Shown: one piece after another, positions 1 through 10,809 of the stretch
Position numbering within the stretch: position 1 is the stretch's first letter
Layout: each line of letters opens with the position of its first letter
Source of the DNA: Portulaca oleracea
Lineage: Eukaryota > Streptophyta > Magnoliopsida > Caryophyllales > Portulacaceae
NCBI GenBank assembly: GCA_029582165.1
Contig: CM055888.1
Span: forward strand, 14,903,001-14,967,000
Length of the DNA stretch: 64,000 bases
Reading direction: 5' to 3'
Program-made: the position numbers and the translations under genes
Notes under the pieces: model-generated
What the model was told of the DNA's origin: nothing
Database searches by the model: none
Seen by the model: only the letters and a program-made list of their open reading frames with translations

Positions 1-120
1 GATTAACCCATGAGTAAAATGTCCCACATCGGAAAAGCAAAGGGAAAGCACATGGTATATAAGTCAAGTGGGACAGTTGGCTACTCCTCTTAACACCAAT
101 TAGTTTTAAGATGAAACCTC
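1..120 (+). promoter_or_regulatory. USE-like and TATA-like pair, possible LTR or snRNA-type promoter remnant
   Basis: TCCCACATCGG (22-32) matches the plant snRNA upstream sequence element, and TATATAAG follows at 56-63. The start-to-start spacing of about 34 bp fits Pol II-type snRNA promoters rather than the shorter Pol III spacing. I recognise no snRNA downstream. Similar segments with the same trailing text (ACTCCTCTTAACACCAATT at 83-101) are common in plant repeats, so a repeat or LTR remnant is at least as likely. Confidence 0.3.
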
Positions 121-1592
121 ACTTAACTTGTGTACCATGTGCCTTGGTTGAAGTGGAATCCCGCCTTGGATCTCCCCAACATAAATGACTATATAAATTA
201 TTCAAATACAAATTCCTATTGTTTTTAAATAAAATGAATATAATTTTACTTGCTCATTTCTAGCAATTATATGTTAATTTTAAGAGTTCTAATTTGATTT
301 TCTCAAACATACTAGTAATACTTTTATTTATTTTTCAAAGTTCTTTTTCATTTCTTTGGAGTTCTTTCGCACACATACAAGATAATAGTTTATATTATAT
401 TATACTCTCTCGAGTTTGAAAGGTGATATATAAGAATTAGACATATGTTTCCTCGAGAATTTTGCCTAATTTATTTCACAGAATGATACAACTCAAATCA
501 CAACGCACAACTACCTCCTAACAGTGAGTGTTCATAACAATAAAACCAACTTTGGCCAACCTAGCTAGCATGATAAACTTCTTTTTTGAAGCATGTCGAT
601 AATATCTCATATTATTCTCATATGTTGTGTGCCATTTGAGATTCAATGATGTATACATGTTTGTTTCTCCTGGGCCCAGGCAAGACACAACCTCCATCAT
701 TAGAGCAAGCTTTTGAGGAACTCTGGGTAGCCATTCCTCAATATTGCGATGTGTATTGAGTGCCATATTCATTTTATTAGCCAACTTTTCAAATAACTTT
801 TTCTTTCAATACAATTAATCCCTTTTATTGTAATAATTTGTGTTGGACCGATTAAAACACATTAATTTATGGCATCAACGAATGTTTATTTTTGAAAGTT
901 ATTTTTAGTAACACGCAGTGCAAGTATAGAGCTAATAACATCGTCATACACTATGCTTAATGTACGATATAGCAATTTATAATGATTTATTATTCTCACT
1001 TCATATGTTAAGCAATCATTCAATAAACATTAGCACTTCGTGAACAACTTGAATGAGAATACATCATGCTCAATAATTAATTCAATTAAACTTCAAAAAA
1101 ATAGTAAATAGTGGTGGTTAAGAATTGAAAAGTTGCTCAAAGGTGATATATGTTTCGAAAAGTTGTTGAATGATCACCATGCTATTTTATTATACTTTGG
1201 GGCTCATTATATTTCTAGAAATCAGTTGTGAGGTGACTTTTCGAACATTTTTTTTGTCAGAATTCAATGAAGCGTATTATAAAACGAAAATACCCGTAAT
1301 TTTCTTCCTAATCTCTCTCTATCTACCCCTCATTTCTCCTATCCTCTCTCCAACTCATCCTCTTCTTCCCTGCCCCACTGCCACCATTGTCAATGGTTGT
1401 AGTTCCAATAATGATCTTTGTCCAAGCCTTATTTTAGCTTCCACAATTCTCAGTTCCACTTTCCAAATCTTTAACTTCAATGAGATGGTCATAAATGAGT
1501 ACTGCGAGATTCTCTGTTGTCACCATCCTTTGTCTTCCATATTATTAACTATATCGATCAAGCTTAACTAGCTATAAAATCACGGCTTCATG
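121..1592. other. AT-rich spacer, no gene recognised
   Basis: Open frames here (an 88-codon one on the minus strand at 518-784 and a 133-codon one on the plus strand at 1170-1571) match no family I recognise. They have no convincing context, and the second has hydrophobic low-complexity composition typical of chance translation of T/C-rich DNA. I see no tRNA, rRNA or clear promoter. Confidence 0.45.
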
Positions 1593-2152
1593 GTATACAC
1601 TGGGGGTGGGCATAATTGGTTAACGACATTTTCGAGCAAAATAAATGATGGTATACATTAGGGGTTGGCATAATGTGGTTTAGGTTTAGGTTTACAAAAT
1701 CCGATACCGCAAACTCGATTAACTGCGTGTACGGTTATAATCACTTTTGCGGTTTTCGGATGATTTTGTAAACCTAAACCTAAACCACATTATGCGGTTA
1801 ACTGCAAGTTAAAAACTAAAACTACCGGTTAACCGCATTGAAAACACGATTAACCCTGTATTGGATTTGGTTTATGGTTAACTGCCGGTTTTTGGAGATT
1901 TAAAGTAACTAGGGAAAAAAATTAACATTCTACTTCAAAATTTCACATTTTGCTACTAAATTAATCAAAACCATTTAATCGTGGTTAACTGCTTCACAAA
2001 AATGCAAAACCTAAACCTAAATAGGTTAAACCAGTTCCATTAAGCTGAACCGCATTTTTCAAAAATTTCAAACAGTTAACCAGTTTTGTTGGTTCGTCTT
2101 TTATGACTTTCCTGTTTTGTTTTCGGTTTTCACGTCCACCCCTAGTATACAC
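1593..2152. mobile_element. Non-autonomous hAT-type transposon (element 1601-2144) with 8-bp target duplication
   Basis: The 8-bp sequence GTATACAC occurs at 1593-1600 and 2145-2152. It flanks imperfect terminal inverted repeats, TGGGGGTGGGC on the left and, reading inward from the right, TAGGGGTGGAC. An 8-bp duplication and TAGGGGTGGGC-like ends are hallmarks of plant hAT elements. The 544-bp interior codes for nothing but has at least eight GTTAAC or GATTAAC motifs, resembling the subterminal transposase-binding repeats of hAT elements. A second terminus-like segment, TAGGGGTTGGCATA, begins at 1659 after GTATACAT, so the left end is doubled. Confidence 0.8.
1670..1792. repeat. Inverted repeat inside the hAT element
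   Basis: The arm at about 1670-1712 is the near-perfect reverse complement of about 1746-1792, with a loop of about 33 nt. Both arms contain the AGGTTTAGGTTTACAAAATC stretch or its complement. The transcript could form a stable hairpin. Confidence 0.8.
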
Positions 2153-2194
2153 CTCCATAGAATCACCATCCATCACTAAAACACCTCCCCTTTG

Positions 2195-5038
2195 GATTGC
2201 AGTTAATCAACTTGATGAGATGGACTATTTTGCAGGGTTCGGGAATGGAAGATGGAAGATTGTGAAAGGTGCTATGGTAGTGGCGAAGGGATTGAGATCC
2301 GGTACTTTGTACTCCACGAGGGATAGTGCTAACGTGATTTCTAATGTCAATGTTGCTTCTTGTTCTAGTTTATGGCATTGCAGGCTTGGTCACATGAGTG
2401 AGAAGGGCATAAAGATTATAGCTTCGAAGGGTGTTTTGGAGAATCTGAAAACCGTAGACATGGAACGCTGTGAGGGTTGTATCCTCAGTAAGCAAAAGAG
2501 GGTCTGTTTCACCAAAATTGGCAGGGAACCAAAACCAGAGAGGTTGGAGTTACTGCATTCAGATGTGTGGGGGCATGCGCCAGTCGACTCCATGAGCAGC
2601 GCTCAATACTATGTCACCTTCATTGATGATCACAGTCGAAAGGTATGGGTTTATTTTTTGAAGAATAAATCTGGTGTGTTTAGTGTTTTCTTGAAGTGAA
2701 AAGTACAAGTTGAGACACAAACTATATTGAAGGTGAAGTGTTTGAGGACGGACAATGGAGATGAGTATGACAAGGAGTTTGTGAAATACTGCGAACAGAA
2801 CAACATTAGATTATTGAGGATTATTCCTGGGACACCAAGGCAGAATGGAATAGCATAAAGGATGAACCAGACTCTAAACGAGAGAGCCAGGAGCATGAGA
2901 AAGTTGATTACTCCTTTCTTCGTATTTTTGGTATACCTAATCTATAGGAATCCATCAATTCCATTAGATTTGAAGGTACCCGAGGAGGTATGGAGTGGTA
3001 AGAAAGTTGATTACTCCTTTCTTCGTATCTTTGGTTGTACTACTTATGTGATGACTGATCCTGCCAAGCATGATAAGTTGGATCATAAATCCAAAAAGTG
3101 TTATTTAGTTGGCTATGGGAGTGACACTTTTGGATACAGGCTATGAGATGGTAAGAAGATGTTGAGACACTATGATGTAGTCTTTAATGAGAATGTGTTG
3201 TATAAAGACTGGCAGGCATCAAGTGACTCAGGAAACAAGGAGTTAGTGGGAACAAAGGTGAGGGAGCCAGGAACACTTAAGTTTTCAGTCAGGCATGGTG
3301 TGCTTGGGAGGGAAACAATAGAGACAGAGGCGTCATAGGAAGCTCCACAGACTATAGATGAGGTTGCTGAAGAGTCTGAACCACAAGAGCTAGTTGAAAG
3401 CTCTAGTGATGATGAGCAAACTCTACCACCCACTATGAGGAGATCAACGAGGGCTACCAAAGGTAATGCACCTGAAAGATATTCTCCATCTTTCCATTAC
3501 TTATTACTGACAGATGCAGGTGAGCCAGAATCCTATACTGAAGCTATGCAGGTTGAGGATCGATCCAAGTGGGAGCAGGCAATGGATGATGAGATTGTCT
3601 CACTTGAGAAAAACAAAACCTGGGAACTGACCATGTAACCTGCAGGGAAGAATGAGTCTAATGGTGTTGTGAGATACAAGGCTCGGTTAGTGGTAAAGGG
3701 ATTTTCACAAAAGTAAGGTATTGATTATAATGAGATTTTCTCTCCTGTTGTGAAACTAACCACTATTAGAATTGTCCTTAATATGGTTGTAGTGGACAAT
3801 TTACATATGGAGCAGATGGATATAAAAACGGCCTTCTTGCATGGAGATTTCGAGGAGGACTTGTATATGAAGCAATCTGAGGGATATGAAGTTCCAGGGA
3901 AGGAACACTTGGTGTGTAGACTTTAAAAAAGTCTATATGGGTTAAAACAGGATCCAAGGCAGTGGTGCATCTAGTTTGACACCTTTATGTGCAACAACGG
4001 GTTCAAGAGGAGTGATAAGGATCAGTGTTGTTATTATAAGAGGTTTGCTAGCACTTACATTATTTTGCTTCTCTATGTGGATGATATGTTGATTGCAGGA
4101 GCAAACATGAAGGAGATTACCTGACTTAAGGAGAGAATGCCTAAAGAGTTTGCGATGAAGGATTTGGGTGTTGCAAATCAAATCCTTGGCATGAGATTAC
4201 CAGAGATAGGGACAAAGGAGTTTTGAGGCTGTCTCAGGAGGACTACATCAACAGGGTGCTTGAGAGGTTCAGCGTAGCTTATACTAAGCCTAAAGGCACT
4301 CCTATGGCAAACCATCTCAAACTATCCAATTAAGGAACAACTACGCAGAACCAAGGAGGAGAAAGAGTACATGGCCAAAGTTCCTTATGCTTCAGCAGTT
4401 GGGAGCTTGATGTATGTCATGGTCTGCAACGAGACCGGATATTGCCTTTGCAATGGGAGCGGTGTCCTGCATCATGTCTAATCTGGGAAAATCGCACTGG
4501 GAAGCTGTGAAATGGCTGTTAATGTATTTGAAAGGTACCTCCCATTACTGTCTTATGTTTGGTGGAACTAACCTTGATCTGAAAGGTTATGTAGATGCTG
4601 ATTTGAGTGGGGATTTCGATACGAGCAAGATTACAACAGGCTATGTGTTCACTCTTGCTGGCTCAACAATCAGTTGGATGTCAAGATTGCAGAAATGCAT
4701 TGCTATGTCAACTACAGAATCTAAGTAGATTGCCTTATCTGAGGCAGGTAAAGAAATGATATGGCTGCAGGATTTCTTGGAGGTTCTTGACCAGAGGCAG
4801 GATGGTGTTCTTCATTGTGACAGCTAGAGAGCCATTCAACGGACGAAGAATCCATTATTACACTCAAGGACAAAGCATATTAGAAGGAGATATCACTTCG
4901 TTCGAAACTTTGTGGAAAGTGGTGAAGTGAAGCTCGAGAAGATTGTAGGCAGTAAGAATCCAGCCGACATACTGACCAAACCAGTGGATATTGGGAAACT
5001 GAGGCTTTGTATGGCCTCAGTAGGCCTCTCTGACTGAT
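2195..5038 (+). pseudogene. pol: Decayed Ty1/copia pol (Tork-like), 5' truncated
   Basis: The domains are in copia order. The end of protease and the GAG-pre-integrase motif (LWHCRLGHMSEKG) lie at about 2195-2500, and the integrase core (HSDVWG, FIDDHSRKVWVYFL, LRTDNGDEY) at about 2540-2900. Reverse transcriptase (YKARLVVKG, DIKTAFLHG, LLYVDDMLIAG) covers about 3600-4200 and RNase H (RPDIAFA, YVDADLSGD, STTESK) about 4414-4735. The C-terminus (KHIRRRYHFVRN, NPADILTKP) ends near 5037. Gag, most of protease and the 5' LTR are missing. Stops and frameshifts occur throughout, for example TGA at 2697-2699 and TAA after GFSQK near 3716. The C-terminal wording resembles the Tork/Tnt1 lineage, which is inference. 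The element is old and inactive. Confidence 0.9.
2898..3035 (+). repeat. Dispersed 35-bp direct repeat within copia integrase (templated insertion)
   Basis: Bases 2898-2932 repeat 3001-3035 with one mismatch. The second copy is in its expected place (KKVDYSFLRIFGC). The first replaces the segment that should encode the end of the integrase core, so it looks like filler DNA copied from about 100 bp downstream during repair of a deletion. Confidence 0.75.
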
Positions 5039-5098
5039 AAAGAGGTCGGTCGATGCACTTGGGGAGAGAAGTCTTGGTCTCTAAGTGGGAGATTATTT

Positions 5099-5248
5099 TG
5101 TGTCGAGACCAAGTGGGAAATAAAGGGAAAGAAGGAAAGCGCGCCATCCAAGGCCCATATTTCCTTTTTGCTGATGTTTCCTTTTTGCGGCAGCTTTCCT
5201 TATTATTATAACCTAGTTTCTCTTGTACCACTAATATCTATATATATA

Positions 5249-5311
<63 letters not shown>

Positions 5312-5522
5312 GTCAAATCTTCCCCTAAATCATCAAGTGAGATAGAGAGAAACACAACCTGTGTACGTAATTGTAATCCTCCTATTACTAATGCATCGAT
5401 TCCGTGGTTTTTTCCCGCTTTGGGTTTTTTTCCACGTTAAACCTCTGGTGTCAATTTCTTATTTATTTTCCGCTATTATTTCCTATTGTTTGTGGTTGCT
5501 TAAATGGTCTTCAATCCTAACA
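5099..5522 (+). repeat. 3' LTR of the decayed copia element
   Basis: A purine-rich tract (CTAAGTGGGAGA, 5081-5092) follows the end of pol. The LTR then begins near TGTGTCGAGACC (5099) and ends near CAATCCTAACA (about 5522), with TG and CA termini as expected. It contains a TA microsatellite. The boundaries cannot be proved because the 5' LTR is absent. Confidence 0.65.
5236..5308. repeat. (TA)n microsatellite
   Basis: About 70 bp of nearly pure TA dinucleotides, interrupted by two C bases near the left end, lie inside the copia 3' LTR. Confidence 0.95.
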
Positions 5523-6005
5523 CTAAGTACACTTGGGAGTAGCCCAAAACGTACTTTAGGTCTAAGGGTCAAATACGGATCAATTACAACGGGATTGATA
5601 GGTAAGATGACCATTGTAAAGTGTATTATAGCTTCAATATCAGTTCTAACCTAACTCAATTCTTTCAATTTTTTTATCTATCACTTATTAAGTATTTTAT
5701 TGTCTCTAACAAGTTAATTTTACCAAAATGACGTAATAGTTAAATCTTATTCGATACTGATTGGCGCCAAACTTCATTCTAAGGTTAAGATTGATATTGA
5801 AGCTATAATGCACTTTGTAATGATCATTTTACCGCATATCAATCCCTTTGTAATTGATCTGTATTTGACCCTTGAACCTAAATAAGTTTTGGGCTAGTCT
5901 CAAGGATACTTAGGGGTTTAAGTAGCTCCAACATGAATAAGAGATGTGTATTATAGCTTCAATATCAGTTTTAATCTTACTCTTGAAATTTGGCGTCAAT
6001 CGAGA
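5523..6005. repeat. Cluster of three inverted and direct arms, fold-back MITE-like
   Basis: Arm 1 (5524-5652) is the imperfect reverse complement of arm 2 (about 5783-5912). A third partial arm (about 5950-6005) is again in arm-1 orientation and pairs with 5757-5817, including TTGGCGCCAAA against TTTGGCGTCAA. All share the core TATAGCTTCAATATCA or its complement. This resembles two overlapping fold-back elements. No coding capacity and no clear target duplication. Confidence 0.7.
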
Positions 6006-6603
6006 AAGAAATTCAAACATTGGTAGAAAAAGAAGAACGAGACATGCACGGACATTTTTTTTAGCCCACAAACTTTAAGGTCCTTACATATTCAACATAT
6101 AAACTTTGAAGTTTAAAAAATTAACATTGAAAATTAAAAGTTTAGAAAAGTAATTATCCTAAAATAAAAGGTCCAAAATTTTAAAAAAAGAATCCGCAAA
6201 AAAATTCGGTAAAACAGTTAAATTGGTTGATCCAATAAAAAATAATCACATATTTAGATGATGACCTCCGAGAATTTTTCTTTTATTGTCTTAATTGTGT
6301 CAAATTCTTTGGAGATAAAGTGCCCCCTATTACATTATTAGATGCTTGAATTGCAAAAACTTCTAGTATTTGGCTAGGAACAGCTTAGTCAAAAGTACCG
6401 TGATTGATATCATCATTATGTTTTTCTAAGGTTCTGCAAAATCTCTTTCATGCATGCTTTTTTCTTTGTAAGTGCTTTCTAAATCAATTAAAATCTGTAT
6501 GGAGATTCATGTCTGTCTTTATACTGTCAGTAATCAGTATCCATTATATTAGTCATTCAGTACTTATTACCAACATTAATTGATTAATTCTTTGCTTAGC
6601 ATG

Positions 6604-6605
<2 letters not shown>
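6006..6605. other. AT-rich spacer, nothing recognised
   Basis: No coding frame, RNA gene or repeat with definable ends was found. Confidence 0.4.

Positions 6606-6684
<79 letters not shown>
6606..6684. repeat. (CT)n microsatellite
   Basis: About 39 uninterrupted CT units end at CTCTTCTCAGG. The reverse strand is a (GA)n tract, a type bound by plant BPC/GAGA-factor proteins, but there is no gene nearby to regulate. Confidence 0.98.
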
Positions 6685-6688
<4 letters not shown>

Positions 6689-6741
6689 AGGTTTCATAGC
6701 TAGGGAGTTCATTGATCAGTTTCTTTTTAATTAATAGTCAT

Positions 6742-7173
6742 TTTGAAAAGGATTTTTGGATAATAATACATTGGACTTTAGGGGTATTGAAAAATAATAC
6801 ACTGAACTTTTTTTTTTAAACTAATACACTGAACTTTGAGAGTATTGGACAATAATGCATCCGGAACGATTCCAATGATGGTTGACTTGGTGGTGGTCCT
6901 CGTGACCGGTTGAGAAAATGACATACAAAAAGTTAAAACTTTTGTCATGTAAGAAAGTACATATAAGCAGGATAATTAATATTTTTTCTGAAATAAAAAA
7001 AGAAAAACGACACTTGAAAATAGGACGCCACTGTGTCAATCACCACCGGAATTGTTGTGGGTACATTATTTTCCAATACCCTCAAAATTCAGTGTATTAG
7101 AGTCCAAAAAAAGTTCAGTATATTGCCCAATATCCCTAAAGTTCAGTATGTTATCGTTCAATATTCTTTTCAG
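6742..7173. mobile_element. Palindromic MITE, about 430 bp
   Basis: The terminal inverted repeats are about 105 bp long. The left arm (6744-6853) and right arm (about 7066-7172) share TACACTGAACTTT and ACTTTAGGG(G)TATTG motifs in opposite orientation. Open frames on both strands at 6821-7100 are mirror translations of these arms, not genes. Superfamily uncertain; the long TIRs suggest Mutator-like, and no clean target duplication was found. Confidence 0.75.
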
Positions 7174-7284
7174 AAATACGAGATATTCCAAGGTAATTTG
7201 AAATATTTATATCTTGAAGAGTAAAAGATATGTTATTATAGAGAAATGTCAATAACAATCTCCCAAAAAAAGGATATACATGAG

Positions 7285-7668
7285 TCAGTCTAGAAAATGA
7301 AAATTTATATGTATACCCTCCTTCAAATTTATGACGTTAATAAATTTGATCGTGACGTTTTTGAATTAATATTCACTCAAGCTTTTGAACCAATTTAATT
7401 TAGCTACTTTCCCAGTAAATTTAACAAATTTTCTAGTGATTGTGTGATATGTGATGAAATTTATTTGCTACAATTATCATAATTTCAACAAACAAATTTC
7501 ATCACAAATCACATATTCACTATAAAAGTTGCTAAATTTACTGAAAAGTAGCTAAATGTAATTAGTTCAAAAACCTAGAGTAGATAAATAATAATATAAA
7601 AAATATTAAGGTTGAATCTGTAAATATCATAACCCTGAAGGAAAGTATATGCAAATTATTCTCGAGAA
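7285..7668. mobile_element. Near-complete palindrome, MITE or fold-back element
   Basis: The left half (7285 to about 7478) is the diverged reverse complement of the right half (about 7486-7668), with almost no loop. Matching pairs include GTAAATTTA, GATGAAATTT and TTTAGCTACTTT. It is non-coding. The arms are diverged enough to be an old insertion. Confidence 0.7.
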
Positions 7669-7794
7669 AACTTGAACATTTTATTATAAAAATAAATATA
7701 TATTATTATATAAGTGAAGTGATCTATGGATATTTTGATACAAGAGAATAGATTAAAACGCTACATATTATGAAATAGAGGAGCCCCAAAGGAT

Positions 7795-7970
7795 AAGTGC
7801 AATTCATTAGGTGCATCTGGAGCATATGTTTCAAATACTACAATTGTTCATCTATATATATTAGGTTGTTTAGCTACATAAATTAGATTGTTTATTCTAA
7901 TTATTATGATTGGTCATCTACAAATATATAGAGCACATACTCCAAGTGCATGTAATATGATATATATCGA
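7795..7970. repeat. Short inverted-repeat element
   Basis: GGTGCATCTGGAGCATATGT (about 7811-7830) is mirrored by GCACATACTCCAAGTGCATGT (about 7932-7952). A smaller palindrome around TTAGATTGTTTATTCTAATTA sits between. It is consistent with a small MITE of about 150 bp, but the ends are not defined. Confidence 0.5.
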
Positions 7971-8925
7971 TAAGAAACGGTAAGAAGCCCACGTCACAAA
8001 TCAAAAGTGAGTAAGCCTTATATTAATAATTAACAATTATATATTTGTTCATACTTAATCATATATTTTGCAAAATTGGATTATAATAATTTTATCTTTA
8101 AATGATTGGAAAATAATAATTTAAACTTTAAAAATATATATAAAAATATCAAATTTAAAATTATATTATAATTAAACAATAATAATTCAAATATTAGAAA
8201 TATATGGCAACGATCTCAAATTTAGGTAAATACAACTCAACAGGACATGCATGTGCATGCACTAGTACTGCATAGCATGCAGTCAATATTTCCTCCTTGA
8301 TCAGCCACCAAGTTTGAAAAACAAAAGCAAACAAATTAAAAACCTTGTTAATATCCTCAAGAGAAAGAAAGCGTTGCATGATGTAAACCTTTGATAAAAC
8401 AAAAGGATAAGCAATCGGTGATGCAAAGAAAATTGGGAGTAACTTTTTGAAGATAGAGGGGAAACAGACAGCACAGCAGCTGATCATTCTTGACATTTAC
8501 GTGGCAGCTAATTTTTTAATGTCAAATAATAAATTGAAAAAAATTGCAAATATGCATCCTTTATTTATTTCATTATTTGACATGTATGAAGATTAGAATT
8601 GAAGAAGGTAATCTTTACACTCAATCCGTTTTGAATGGTTTCGTATTCATGTTAATATGTTATATTTATGAGAATAATGCAATCAACGTTTCTGCAATTT
8701 AAGTGTAAGGCTATGGCCCTGTTTTATTACAAGTTTTTTGGGTTAGATTTATTTTTTTGACACTGTTTAAACAACTTTTAATATTAATTTTTTGAACTGG
8801 AAAAAATACTTTTTAAAAAGTTAATTGATGAAGTTTTTTTAAGGAAATTTTAATTTTTGAGATTATAATTACTTTAATACCCCTCATCCTTTTAAAAAAA
8901 TACATTAAATAATAAATTATTATAG
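7971..8925. other. AT-rich spacer, no gene recognised
   Basis: A 100-codon minus-strand frame at 8194-8496 resembles no family I know and lacks supporting context. The rest is strongly AT-rich. GGCCCTGTTTTATTACAAG near 8714 resembles a Harbinger or CACTA-type terminus, but no partner end was found. Confidence 0.4.
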
Positions 8926-9075
8926 CCATGGGAAGAAAATGAGCAGACTTGACCAACTGATAGACAATCACCCAAATGGTGTTGTTCCTCCTTTTTGTTC
9001 TGGACAAACCCACCACAAAGTCCATTGAGATCGAGTCCTATGGAATTTGGAGGGGTTGTAGTAACCATGCGGGTC
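8926..9075 (-). pseudogene. Ty3/gypsy integrase fragment
   Basis: The reverse strand reads SMDFVVGL followed by NNTIWVIV and VKSAHFLPM. This is the start of the integrase catalytic core of chromovirus-type gypsy elements, normally SMDF then [13 protein letters not shown]. The first catalytic Asp (MDF) is retained. The continuation upstream is in another frame, and nothing follows beyond the LPM motif. It is an isolated old scrap of about 50 codons. Confidence 0.8.
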
Positions 9076-9254
9076 GTTGGTGCTCAGCTTGACTAAAACA
9101 TTGTTAAAATCGCAAGTTGACTCGTTGGATCCTACGATCCAACTTTGCACAAACGATTCTATAAACGTTGAATTTTTTCATTCAGTTCAACATTGTAATT
9201 ATGTAATTCATTTTTTATTTTTAATTTTAATTTAGGATTACATGCCAAAAAATT

Positions 9255-10117
9255 TTGAAATGCACACATTCTTCACATGTTGAAATCCCCAAATCAAACA
9301 AAATCAAATCCCTTTTTTATCTTATTTCATTCTTTCCCTCTTTTCCAAATCAAATAAAATCATCCTTTATTTTATTATATCCTCTCAATATTCTCCCATT
9401 CACCACCATAAATAAACACACCTCCACCACTATAAATACAACCTCACTTCCACTCTTTTACCACACCTCAAAATCATCCTAGGAGTATTAACAATAGGTG
9501 ATTTTACCTCCTCCTCCTTCTCATCATCATCTTGCATTCATAATCCTGGCATTAATTTGAGGTTAGCATCACTTATCTTATTTTATTTTCACTTTGTCAG
9601 CTTTGTTATAACGTAAATTTTTATTTAAAGAAATAATGTTGATGCTCTATTTTATTTGATTAAATGTTAACTTGTAAATATTTATGCTTATGTTCTTTTA
9701 TTTCATTTTATTAGTTGCATTTATTTGTTTTATTTTAATTTTTGCATGTAATCATTCATTTGTATGCGCTAAATAATATTAATTAAATTAATTAATTCTC
9801 CCCTTGTACTATTTTTTTAAAATTATCCGATTTAGTAGATTCCGTTCTTTGAACATGCGATTTCATGGGTTTTTACTATCGAATTCATAACCTTGCCCCC
9901 GAATCCGAATCTCACGATTCGTTGTTTATGGAGTTTAAATTTGAGTTTATTAATTCTCATCAAAAAAATTAACTGACGACTCTTTTAATTTTTATTATTT
10001 TGGTTCACTTGAACATCATAATGAAATGCATTTAAATCTCCTAAAGATTAAGACACCTCATTAGACTCATCGTCATACACTGCGTCGGACACCATGGAAT
10101 TTTTCTCGGGTCCTACA
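9255..10117 (+). repeat. 5' LTR (at least its 3' part) of a Tat/Ogre-like gypsy element
   Basis: The right end is set by CCTACA immediately before a primer-binding site (10120). A TATA box (TATAAATA, 9431-9438) sits in a T/C-rich promoter-like context, and the following sequence is AT-rich and non-coding. I could not fix the left end; TGTAATT near 9193 and TGAAATG near 9257 are candidates. The assignment rests on the Tat-type primer site here and the Tat-type gag at 63.2-64 kb. Confidence 0.65.
9431..9438 (+). promoter_or_regulatory. TATA box of the Tat/Ogre-like LTR
   Basis: TATAAATA is followed about 30 bp downstream by a C-rich stretch suitable for transcription start. Confidence 0.5.
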
Positions 10118-10119
10118 AA

Positions 10120-10137
10120 TGGTGACTCCACTGGGGA
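10120..10137 (+). other. Primer-binding site of the Tat/Ogre-like element
   Basis: TGGTGACTCCACTGGGGA lies 2 nt after the LTR end. It is a close variant of the TGGCGACTCC-type primer site that, as I recall, is characteristic of Tat/Ogre elements and attributed to tRNA-Arg. Confidence 0.75.
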
Positions 10138-10311
10138 CTTTACTTTAAGAGGATAAAACTTGAAAAATCGGTTTTTCAAATTTTCGATTAGAAAGGAGAA
10201 ATTAATTCTTTTAATTTTTATTATTTAGCTAGGCATCAAGCATACGGGTCTACATCACGATTTCTTTGATAAATCGTGATGAACCCAAAGGCAATGTTTA
10301 GGATTTTAACC
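10138..10311 (+). other. First part of the Tat/Ogre-like 5' leader
   Basis: Non-coding leader downstream of the primer site. It is interrupted at 10311/10312 by the copia element; the rest resumes at 61923. Confidence 0.65.
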
Positions 10312-10676
10312 TATTAAAAATATGTAGGTTAATCTAGAAAAATCTTACTAGAAGATTCTCCTAGAAAATCTAAAGATAACTTAAGAGGGGATTATTGTAA
10401 GGCATTCTAGAAATATCAAGATATCGTAAAAGAAAAATCTAGAAAGTAATTGGAGGAAAATGACAAAATAATAAGGAGGTTAAGGATAAATATTTGTTAT
10501 CATCACTTCCTTAGAGCAAGTATAAATATGGGTGATAGACACCATTTGTAATCAACATAAACAACCAAGCATTGTAACACACTTATCCCACCACCAATAA
10601 TAAAAACTCTTCCTTTCATACAATTCATCCTTCATCTCCATAAAACATAACTCCTTCTAAACACCCAAACCTAACA
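10312..10676 (+). repeat. Copia 5' LTR
   Basis: It aligns with 38253-38629 nearly throughout. The first bases are TATTAAAAATATG where the 3' LTR has TGTTAAAAATATG, so the canonical TG has become TA. It ends CCTAACA before the primer site. A TATA box (TATAAATATG) lies at 10521. Confidence 0.9.
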
Positions 10677-10677
10677 A

Positions 10678-10690
10678 TGGTATAAGAGCC
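10678..10690 (+). other. Copia primer-binding site (tRNA-Met type)
   Basis: TGGTATAAGAGCC lies one base after the LTR. It differs at one position from the common TGGTATCAGAGCC initiator-Met primer site. Confidence 0.85.
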
Positions 10691-10809
10691 AAGTTTACCC
10701 AAGTCCTCCTATCAAACCTACATGTTTCAAAAATCAATCATCAACCTTCAAGTCATATCCCAAACCTCAAAACAAACTATTCATAAATTCAAACTCCACA
10801 AAATTGAAC

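Noticed and set aside
518..784. 88-codon minus-strand frame as a possible small gene
   Set aside because: No recognisable domain, no promoter or splice context, and it lies in AT-rich spacer among repeats. I cannot support it as a gene.
1170..1571. 133-codon plus-strand frame with hydrophobic start
   Set aside because: The composition is that of translated T/C-rich DNA and no family was recognised. The apparent signal-like start is weak evidence.
5236..6684. TA and CT tracts as possible promoter or recombination elements
   Set aside because: Simple repeats with no adjacent gene; recorded as microsatellites only.
6821..7224. Overlapping frames on both strands with matching sequences (SQSSVY and SQNSVY-like ends)
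   Set aside because: They are mirror translations of MITE arms.
8714..8733. GGCCCTGTTTTATTACAAG as the end of a Harbinger or CACTA element
   Set aside because: No matching inverted end or target duplication was found nearby.
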